Assembly: GCA_945900935.1 (NCBI GenBank)
Contig: CAMDKT010000332.1
Span: 1 to 6,734, forward strand
Reading direction: 5' to 3'
Source of the DNA: Candidatus Sulfopaludibacter sp. SbA3
GTDB taxonomy: Bacteria > Acidobacteriota > Terriglobia > Bryobacterales > Bryobacteraceae
DNA: 6,734 bases
Positions 1-4,669 of the stretch are shown one piece after another. The notes below the pieces were generated by a model that was not told where the DNA came from, ran no database searches, and was given only the letters and a program-made list of their open reading frames with translations. Each line of letters starts with the position of its first letter. Position 1 is the stretch's first letter. The position numbers were made by a program, and so were the translations under genes.

Positions 1-1
1 C

Positions 2-370
2 ACCATCCAGTACGGCTATCAAAAACCCTGGTATCCCTACGTCAACGCGATGCTGGACGCCACGCGCCCGGAACTGCAATTCCGTTGGATCAACGCCCAC
101 CTGGCAACCGTCACCGGAGCTCTCCCCCAAGGCATGCGAGTGGCCTTCGCCATTCCCTGGGACCCCAATTTCCGGGCGTATCTAAACGGTGTCCCTGTAT
201 CGCTCCACGCAAACTCCACCGGACTCATGGCCACCGATGCGCTCCCCGCCAACGGGACCGCCCTCGAACTCCGCTTCGAGCCTTCCGCCGAAGAACTCGC
301 CTGCGCCGCCGTTAGCGTCATCACCGCCATCGCCTGCTTCGCCGGACTATTCTGGAAACGGCGATCCTGA
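2..370 (+). CDS. C-terminal end of a YfhO-like membrane protein (5' partial)
   Basis: The reading frame is open from the first complete codon at base 2 to TGA at 368-370, giving the last 122 residues of a protein that starts outside the window. A segment around WDPNFRAYLNGVPV is followed by a short beta-rich stretch (ALPANGTALELRFEPS), one hydrophobic helix (about ACAAVSVITAIACFAGLF) and a basic tail, WKRRS. This order matches the end of YfhO-family and related multi-membrane proteins, where a 'W-x-AYVDG-x-PV' segment and an 'LPAG-x-H-x-V-x-F-x-Y-x-P' segment precede the last membrane helix. YfhO proteins are linked to glycosylation of cell-envelope polymers; that role is family knowledge, not visible here. 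The next gene begins 3 bases after the stop, so the two are probably co-transcribed. Other large glycosyltransferase-like membrane proteins can end in a similar way, so the family call is moderate. Confidence 0.6.
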   Translation, partial: TIQYGYQKPWYPYVNAMLDATRPELQFRWINAHLATVTGALPQGMRVAFAIPWDPNFRAYLNGVPVSLHANSTGLMATDALPANGTALELRFEPSAEELACAAVSVITAIACFAGLFWKRRS

Positions 371-373
371 CCG

Positions 374-1210
374 ATGCGAACGTTCCTCATCATCCTCCGC
401 CGCGCATTTTTCAACTCCTTTCTCGACGGCTGCTGGGGCATCGCAAAAGGCGCGGCGTACTCCGGCCTGTTGAGTCTCTTCCCGGTACTCTCCTCGCTCG
501 CCGCCATCCTCGTCCAGGCCAATGCCGGCCCGATATCGGAATACCTCGCCCGCTTCGTTTTTGAAGTCGTGCCCCCGGGCACGGCCGAATTGATCGAGCG
601 CCAATTCCGAGAGCGCGGCGCCCAGCCTCTTTCGCTCATCGTGGTCGCGCTCCTGCTCTCCGCCTGGGCCGCGTCGTCGCTCATGGCCACGTTGATGGAA
701 GGCTTCCGTGCCGCGTATCGGCTCCCCGGCGGCCGCGGCATCGTCCAGGACCGCATCGTAGCCTTCGCCCTGGTTTTCATCTCCGCAATGCCCGCCATTG
801 CCGCTTCGACCCTGCTCGTATTTGGCGACAAAGTCGAACAGGCGCTCCTCCCAATCGCCGACGGCAACATCGCCTCCGGCGTCCTGCTGGCCACCAAACT
901 CATCCGTCTATTCATCTCACTCGGCGCCGTTGTGTTAACGACGGCGGTACTCTACTACGTCGCGCCGAACCGCCGGCAGCAATGGAAAAACGTCTGGCCC
1001 GGAGCCTTCGTCGCCACCGCCCTCTGGCTCGCCGTGACGGTCATCTTCGCCTGGTACGTCCGCAACCTGGCCAATTACAACGTAATGTACGGCTCCATCG
1101 GCGGCGTCATCGCGCTCATTGTCTGGATGTATCTCCTGGCCGCCATCGCCCTGTTCGGCTGCGAATTCAACGCGGAGACGGAACGCGTGCGCTCGCGCGA
1201 GGCGGCCTAA
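374..1210 (+). CDS. YihY/BrkB-family inner-membrane protein
   Basis: A complete 278-residue protein, close to the usual length for the YihY/UPF0761 (Virul_fac_BrkB) family. About six hydrophobic helices are visible near residues 24-47, 86-108, 125-150, 168-195, 208-229 and 240-264. The best family signature is near the C-terminus: YGSIGGVIALIVWMYLLA (residues 239-256), followed by ALFGCEFNAE. The N-terminal KGAAYSGLLSLFPVL also fits the family. BrkB was named from a Bordetella serum-resistance locus and YihY from E. coli; no biochemical activity is firmly established, so only an inner-membrane location is claimed. Upstream spacing is 3 bases from the YfhO-like gene, which suggests one transcript. 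No strong Shine-Dalgarno is seen before the ATG (GATCCTGACCG), consistent with translation coupled to the preceding gene. Confidence 0.9.
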   Translation: MRTFLIILRRAFFNSFLDGCWGIAKGAAYSGLLSLFPVLSSLAAILVQANAGPISEYLARFVFEVVPPGTAELIERQFRERGAQPLSLIVVALLLSAWAASSLMATLMEGFRAAYRLPGGRGIVQDRIVAFALVFISAMPAIAASTLLVFGDKVEQALLPIADGNIASGVLLATKLIRLFISLGAVVLTTAVLYYVAPNRRQQWKNVWPGAFVATALWLAVTVIFAWYVRNLANYNVMYGSIGGVIALIVWMYLLAAIALFGCEFNAETERVRSREAA

Positions 1211-1385
1211 CCGCCCAGTGGTTGCGGCGGAAACTCAGCACCCTCCCTCGGACTTCCGCACTCAGACGGCGACAGCTTCCCCGGCTCTCGAGGGACTCGC
1301 CGATTGCGGACAGCTCCCTGACGGTCGCGGCTCGGTACCCGGCAGGTCCCCCCCCGGGATGGTGCCAAGATCGCGGATCCTTTGC
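1211..1385. other. Intergenic stretch with no recognisable gene
   Basis: No credible coding region was found between the end of the BrkB-family gene and the point where the minus-strand HepT remnant loses its family resemblance. The minus-strand frame of the HepT remnant stays open through here to base 1167, but the residues read as low-complexity Arg/Ser/Ala-rich sequence typical of unselected GC-rich DNA. The stretch contains a run of eight C at 1348-1355 and a repeat-like segment at 1300-1340. Confidence 0.6.
1300..1340. repeat. Possible dispersed intergenic repeat unit
   Basis: The core CTCCCTGACGGTCGCGGCTC (1314-1333) resembles a phrase I associate with short intergenic repeats scattered through Acidobacteriota genomes, often seen as spurious peptides like LPDGRGS or LTVAAR. 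Only one copy lies in this window, so repetition cannot be shown here. Its position just beyond the break in the HepT remnant makes it a candidate for the sequence that replaced the rest of that gene. Confidence 0.3.
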
Positions 1386-1523
1386 TACCGTCAAACGGTG
1401 GGCAACCGCGAAACAGATCCTTTCTTCCGCCAAAAATTCTGATTCGCTCAATCCAATCGTCATCGCAGCTACCGAGTCCAGCGCCTCCAAAATATCCGCC
1501 AGCCGTTGCTCATCCCTCCGCAT
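1386..1523 (-). pseudogene. Truncated HepT-like toxin gene (N-terminal remnant)
   Basis: Reading from ATG at 1523, the first 46 residues (MRRDEQRLADILEALDSV..., then about FLAEERICFAVAHRLTV) look like the N-terminal helices of HepT/DUF86 proteins, the RNase toxins paired with MntA-type nucleotidyltransferases. Resemblance stops abruptly near base 1386. The frame stays open to 1167, but the residues are unlike the family, and the catalytic R-x(4)-6-H region expected in the C-terminal half is absent. The start overlaps the end of the upstream antitoxin gene by 14 bases, the usual arrangement for the pair. HepT proteins are normally about 110-140 residues with the active site in the lost part, so no toxin activity is expected. 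The cause of the break could be an insertion or a deletion. Confidence 0.65.
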
Positions 1524-1818
1524 AGATCACGTGGGCCTCGGAAAGGATTTCCTTCCGCGCCAGCAGCTTCAAAGCGGCCTTCACCGCTACGTCAACGCGC
1601 CGCCCCAAAATCGTCGAAAACTCTCGACCCAGCGCGGACAGCCCAAGTAGTCCGGGGCGCGCCTCCTCCAGGAACTCGACGAGCAGATCGACATCGCTAT
1701 CCGGGCGCATCTCCCCGCGCGCCGCAGAGCCAAACACGGCCAGTTCCTTCACCCCATACTTGCGGCAAATGGCGAACAAGTCGCTATCGGCAATTTCGAC
1801 ACCTGTTGCGATCCTCAT
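1510..1818 (-). CDS. MntA-type nucleotidyltransferase antitoxin
   Basis: A 102-residue minimal nucleotidyltransferase. It shows the family signature G30-S31 in AVFGSAARGEMRPDSDVDLL, with metal-binding D42 and D44, and a third acidic residue at D76 in GRRVDVAV. In characterised MntA/HepT pairs such as that of Shewanella, MntA adds AMP to a tyrosine of the HepT RNase and so silences it; this role is family knowledge. The ATG at 1818 was chosen over the one at 1833 because a perfect AGGAGG lies 6 bases upstream of it. The downstream partner gene overlaps by 14 bases but is broken, so this is an antitoxin without a working local toxin. It may act on a HepT elsewhere or be in early decay; the motif itself is undamaged. 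It begins only 27 bases from the upstream uvrB-like repeat and points away from it. Confidence 0.85.
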   Translation of the reverse strand: MRIATGVEIADSDLFAICRKYGVKELAVFGSAARGEMRPDSDVDLLVEFLEEARPGLLGLSALGREFSTILGRRVDVAVKAALKLLARKEILSEAHVIYAEG

Positions 1819-1824
1819 AGAAAT

Positions 1825-1830
1825 CCTCCT
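1825..1830 (-). promoter_or_regulatory. Shine-Dalgarno that sets the MntA start
   Basis: The minus strand reads AGGAGGATTTCT and then ATG at 1818, a full-consensus ribosome binding site with 6-base spacing. It overlaps the first codons that would be used if translation began at 1833, which favours the shorter protein. Confidence 0.7.
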
Positions 1831-1845
1831 CATTATCCCTCACCC

Positions 1846-1936
1846 TCTACACTGAAAAAATGCAGTTCCAGATCGGCGTCTGCTACACCCCGAAAGTCGA
1901 TTAGGAAACTGCCATCGAGGGACCCCTCCGCGGCGC
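1846..1936 (+). repeat. Upstream copy of a 91-bp direct repeat of the uvrB 5' end
   Basis: It aligns without gaps to 2676-2766 at a constant offset of 830 bases. I count 80 identities in 91 columns (88%). It begins at TCTACACTG, 14 bases before the start codon, and ends at CGGCGC inside codon 27 of uvrB. Similarity falls to background on both sides. Confidence 0.93.
1860..1936 (+). pseudogene. Decayed 5' fragment of uvrB
   Basis: From ATG at 1860 the frame reads MQFQIGVCYTPKVD and then TAG at 1902-1904, where the intact gene has CAG for glutamine. After the stop the same frame continues as ETAIEGPLRGA, matching ESAIEGLLRGA of the living UvrB. Only the second of the two adjacent uvrB ATG codons is present. 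The fragment covers the first 26 or so codons and ends where the mrr sequence begins. It is in frame with mrr, so before the nonsense mutation it could have been the start of a UvrB-Mrr fusion protein. It has no function as excision-repair protein. Confidence 0.88.
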
Positions 1937-2675
1937 ATTCCAAAACGAACTATTGCCCTCCGGTGAGTTGAGGTACAGGAACCGCGTAGCGTGGGCACGA
2001 TTTTATCTGGTGCGAGAAGGCTTGCTCGACTCCTCTAAACGAGGTGTCTGGCAATTGACCGATCTCGGTCGGCAAACACATTTGTCACCTGAGCAATCGC
2101 AAGGCTTTTTCCAGAAATGGACAAAGATTTTCCAGAGGCGGCGAAAGGCTAAAGTGTCTGAACCGGAGGCTATCGCCGAAGAAGTGGCAGTAGCGAGCGG
2201 CGAGCCTTCCAAGGACTATTCCATCGAAGTCTTGGAACTTATGCAAGCCCTCCCACCGGCGGGATTCGAACAACTGTGCCAGGCGATTCTCCGTGAAGCC
2301 GGTTTTAACGAAGTCGTCGTGACGGGCCGCTCTAGCGACCAGGGGATTGATGGCCACGGAATTCTACAAGTGAATCCCTTGGTCTCGTTTCGCGTGCTGT
2401 TCCAGTGCAAGCGCTACAGGAATTCGGTCACCCCCTCCCAAGTCCGCGACTTCCGCGGCGCCATGGCCGGGCGAGCAGATAAAGGAATCATCTTAACTAC
2501 CGGCACATTCACCACCGAGGCCCGCCGCGAAGCCTCCCGCGATGGCGTCCCGCCCATCGAACTCATCGACGGAGAAAAACTCGTCCAAATGCTCGAAACT
2601 CTCGAACTCGGGCTCAAACCCGTGCGGTCCTTCGAGGTCGATCACGCCTACTTCGCGAAATTTAGGGCCTAGGCA
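1937..2675 (+). mobile_element. Inserted segment carrying only an Mrr-type gene, bounded by uvrB direct repeats
   Basis: The 739 bases between the two uvrB repeats hold essentially one gene: they start a few bases before recognisable Mrr sequence and end 3 bases after its stop. No transposase, integrase or terminal inverted repeats are visible. The arrangement of insert plus long duplicated target matches what has been described for restriction genes as insertion with long target duplication. That mechanism is inferred; only the repeats and the contents are seen. Confidence 0.5.
1953..2672 (+). CDS. Mrr-type restriction endonuclease, 5'-truncated
   Basis: The frame encodes 239 residues. The catalytic half (about 90-215) has the Mrr/PD-(D/E)XK fold signature: FEQLCQAILREAGF, then SSDQGIDGHG with D133, then FQCKR with Q151 and K153. 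Mrr-type enzymes cut modified or foreign DNA. Residues 1-42 (PSGELRYRNRVAWARFYL, then LTDLGR) are the last part of the Mrr N-terminal winged helix, so roughly 45-50 N-terminal residues are missing; family members are usually about 300 residues. The only early start is TTG at 1953 without a visible ribosome binding site, and it probably encodes an internal leucine (ELLPSG) of the ancestral protein. ATG at 2241 could yield a catalytic-domain-only product. GC is about 53% in 1981-2220 but about 61% in 2421-2640 by hand count. The catalytic residues look intact, but expression and DNA targeting are doubtful. Confidence 0.75.
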   Translation: MPSGELRYRNRVAWARFYLVREGLLDSSKRGVWQLTDLGRQTHLSPEQSQGFFQKWTKIFQRRRKAKVSEPEAIAEEVAVASGEPSKDYSIEVLELMQALPPAGFEQLCQAILREAGFNEVVVTGRSSDQGIDGHGILQVNPLVSFRVLFQCKRYRNSVTPSQVRDFRGAMAGRADKGIILTTGTFTTEARREASRDGVPPIELIDGEKLVQMLETLELGLKPVRSFEVDHAYFAKFRA

Positions 2676-2766
2676 TCTACACTGGAATGATGCAATTCCA
2701 GATCGGCGTCTCCTACACCCCGAAAGGCGATCAGGAATCTGCCATCGAAGGCCTCCTCCGCGGCGC
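2676..2766 (+). repeat. Downstream copy of the 91-bp direct repeat (start of living uvrB)
   Basis: Partner of 1846-1936, with the same orientation and an 830-base offset. It includes 11 bases before the first uvrB ATG and the first 26 codons. The coding frame is intact here, so this is the copy held under selection. Confidence 0.93.
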
Positions 2767-4669
2767 CAACGATGGCACTCAGCACCAGGTTCTGCTCGGC
2801 GTCACCGGCTCCGGCAAAACATTCACAATGGCGAAAGTCATTGAAGCCACGAACCGTCCCGCCATCGTTCTCGCTCATAACAAAACCCTCGCCGCCCAGC
2901 TCTATCACGAGTTCAAATCTTTCTTTCCCAATAACGCCGTCGAATACTTCGTCAGTTACTACGATTACTACCAGCCCGAAGCCTACATACCCAACTCCGA
3001 TGTCTACATCGAAAAAGAATCAACCGTCAACGACGAACTCGACCGCCTGCGCCTCCACGCCACCCGCTCCCTCTTCGAACGCCGTGACTGCGTCATCATC
3101 GCCAGCGTAAGTTGCATCTACGGCATCGGTTCCCCGGAAGCCTATTACGGCATGCTTCTCATGCTCGAAAAAGGCATGCGGATCTCCCGCAAAGAACTCA
3201 CCGGCCGGCTCGTCGAACTCCTCTATCAGCGCAATGACAATGAATTCGGCCGCGGCGCTTTCCGCGTCCGCGGCGACATCGTCGAAATCTTCCCGTCCTA
3301 CGACGAATACGCCGTTCGCATCGAACTCTGGGGCGACGAAATTGAATCGATTTCCCACATCGACGCGCTCTCCGGCACCATTCGCCAAACCCACACCCGC
3401 CTCCCCATTTACCCCAAAACCCATTACGTCCTCAGCGAAGACATGAAGGAAAAGGCCATGGGCACCATCAAGGAGGAACTCGAATGGTGGCGTCCGGAAC
3501 TCGAAAAACAGGGCAAATTGATTGAAGCCCAGCGCATTCATCAGCGCACCATGTTCGATCTGGAGATGATCAAAACCATCGGCTATTGCCACGGCATTGA
3601 AAACTACTCCCGCCATTTCTCCGGCCGCCTCCCCGGCGAAGCCCCGCCTACTCTGCTCGATTACCTCCCGGCCGATCACCTCATGTTCATCGACGAAAGC
3701 CACCAGACCATGCCCCAAATCCGCGGCATGTGGCACGGCGACCGCTCCCGCAAAGAGACCCTCGTCAATCACGGCTTCCGCCTCCCCAGCGCTCTCGACA
3801 ACCGCCCCCTGACGTTCGAAGAATTCCAGAATCGCGTCAACCAGGCCATCTATGTCTCCGCCACGCCCGGACCCTACGAACTCGAAATCGCCCGCGGCGT
3901 TACCGTCGAACAGGTCATCCGCCCCACCGGCCTCATTGACCCTCCCGTCGAGGTCCGTCCCGTCCGCGGCCAGGTCGATGACTTACTCAATGAGATACGT
4001 CTCCGCGTCGAAGCCAATGAACGCGTTCTGATAACGACACTAACAAAGCGAATGTCGGAGGATCTTGCCAGCTATTACTCCGAAGTCGGCGTCAAATGCC
4101 AGTATCTCCATTCCGAAGTCAGTACCCTCGACAGAATCAAACTGCTTCGCCAATTGCGCAAGGGCGAGTTAGACGTTCTTATCGGCGTTAACTTACTCCG
4201 CGAAGGACTTGACCTCCCCGAGGTCTCCCTCGTCGCCATCCTCGACGCCGATAAAGAAGGTTTCCTCCGCTCCGCCGGTTCGCTGATACAAACCATCGGC
4301 CGCGCCGCCCGCAATCTTAACGGACGCGCTATCCTTTACGGAGATGTACTTACAGATTCTATGAAAAAGGCCATCAGCGAAACGAATCGCCGCCGCCTGA
4401 TTCAGGCCGACTATAACGAAGTGAACGGCATCATTCCCCAGTCCATCATCAAGCCAATCGACATGAGTCTGATTCGCATCGCCGAATCCGATTACGTCAC
4501 CATCCCCCTGGAACCCGAATCCCCCGAATCTGAACTCGATCCCCAGCAAAAGCTCCAATTCATCGCCGATCTCGAACTGCGCATGCGCGAAGCCGCCCGC
4601 CAATTCGAATTTGAAAAAGCCGCCCAGCTCCGCGACCGGATTAAAGCGTTGAAATCGCCCGGCCCATGA
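2687..4669 (+). CDS. uvrB: UvrB, excinuclease ABC subunit B
   Basis: A complete 660-residue UvrB; the family is typically about 660-680. UvrB receives damaged DNA from UvrA, verifies the lesion with its beta-hairpin and recruits UvrC for incision in cytoplasmic nucleotide excision repair. Visible motifs, in order: Walker A GVTGSGKT (38-45); the tyrosine-rich beta-hairpin region VSYYDYYQPEAYIP (89-102); DESH (336-339); TTLTKRMSEDL; GVNLLREGLDLPE; helicase motif VI QTIGRAARN (535-543); and a C-terminal UVR domain for UvrC/UvrA contact (about 621-655, EFEKAAQLRDRIKAL). Two adjacent ATG codons (2687 and 2690) can start it; the upstream decayed copy keeps only the second, which may be the ancestral start. 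No strong Shine-Dalgarno is seen. The 14 bases before the second ATG belong to the duplicated repeat, and beyond that lies the mrr 3' end, so its present promoter is unclear. Its stop overlaps the next start as ATGA. Confidence 0.98.
   Translation: MMQFQIGVSYTPKGDQESAIEGLLRGANDGTQHQVLLGVTGSGKTFTMAKVIEATNRPAIVLAHNKTLAAQLYHEFKSFFPNNAVEYFVSYYDYYQPEAYIPNSDVYIEKESTVNDELDRLRLHATRSLFERRDCVIIASVSCIYGIGSPEAYYGMLLMLEKGMRISRKELTGRLVELLYQRNDNEFGRGAFRVRGDIVEIFPSYDEYAVRIELWGDEIESISHIDALSGTIRQTHTRLPIYPKTHYVLSEDMKEKAMGTIKEELEWWRPELEKQGKLIEAQRIHQRTMFDLEMIKTIGYCHGIENYSRHFSGRLPGEAPPTLLDYLPADHLMFIDESHQTMPQIRGMWHGDRSRKETLVNHGFRLPSALDNRPLTFEEFQNRVNQAIYVSATPGPYELEIARGVTVEQVIRPTGLIDPPVEVRPVRGQVDDLLNEIRLRVEANERVLITTLTKRMSEDLASYYSEVGVKCQYLHSEVSTLDRIKLLRQLRKGELDVLIGVNLLREGLDLPEVSLVAILDADKEGFLRSAGSLIQTIGRAARNLNGRAILYGDVLTDSMKKAISETNRRRLIQADYNEVNGIIPQSIIKPIDMSLIRIAESDYVTIPLEPESPESELDPQQKLQFIADLELRMREAARQFEFEKAAQLRDRIKALKSPGP

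Noticed and set aside
37..915. Long minus-strand open frame of 292 codons
   Set aside because: It lies opposite the YfhO-like and BrkB-family genes, and its product is low-complexity Arg/Ser/Ala sequence with no family features. It is a shadow of GC-rich coding DNA.
1201..1215. Hairpin GGCGG-CCTAA-CCGCC at the end of the BrkB-family gene, as a terminator
   Set aside because: The stem is only 5 bp, it overlaps the stop codon, and no T-run follows, so it is not a convincing intrinsic terminator.
1510..1833. ATG at 1833 as the MntA start
   Set aside because: The AGGAGG sequence that would serve the ATG at 1818 lies within this extension, and the extra five residues add nothing to the family match.
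2667..2674. Palindrome GCCTAGGC over the mrr stop codon as a possible operator or cleavage site
   Set aside because: An 8-base palindrome is expected by chance in several kilobases, and nothing else supports a function.
1846..2766. The direct repeats as target-site duplications of an insertion sequence or as integrase attachment sites
   Set aside because: At 91 bp they are far longer than usual transposon duplications, there are no terminal inverted repeats, and neither transposase nor integrase is encoded between them.
3020..3772. Minus-strand open frame of 250 codons inside uvrB
   Set aside because: It is fully antisense to strongly conserved UvrB motifs, and its composition is that expected from reading uvrB codons backwards.
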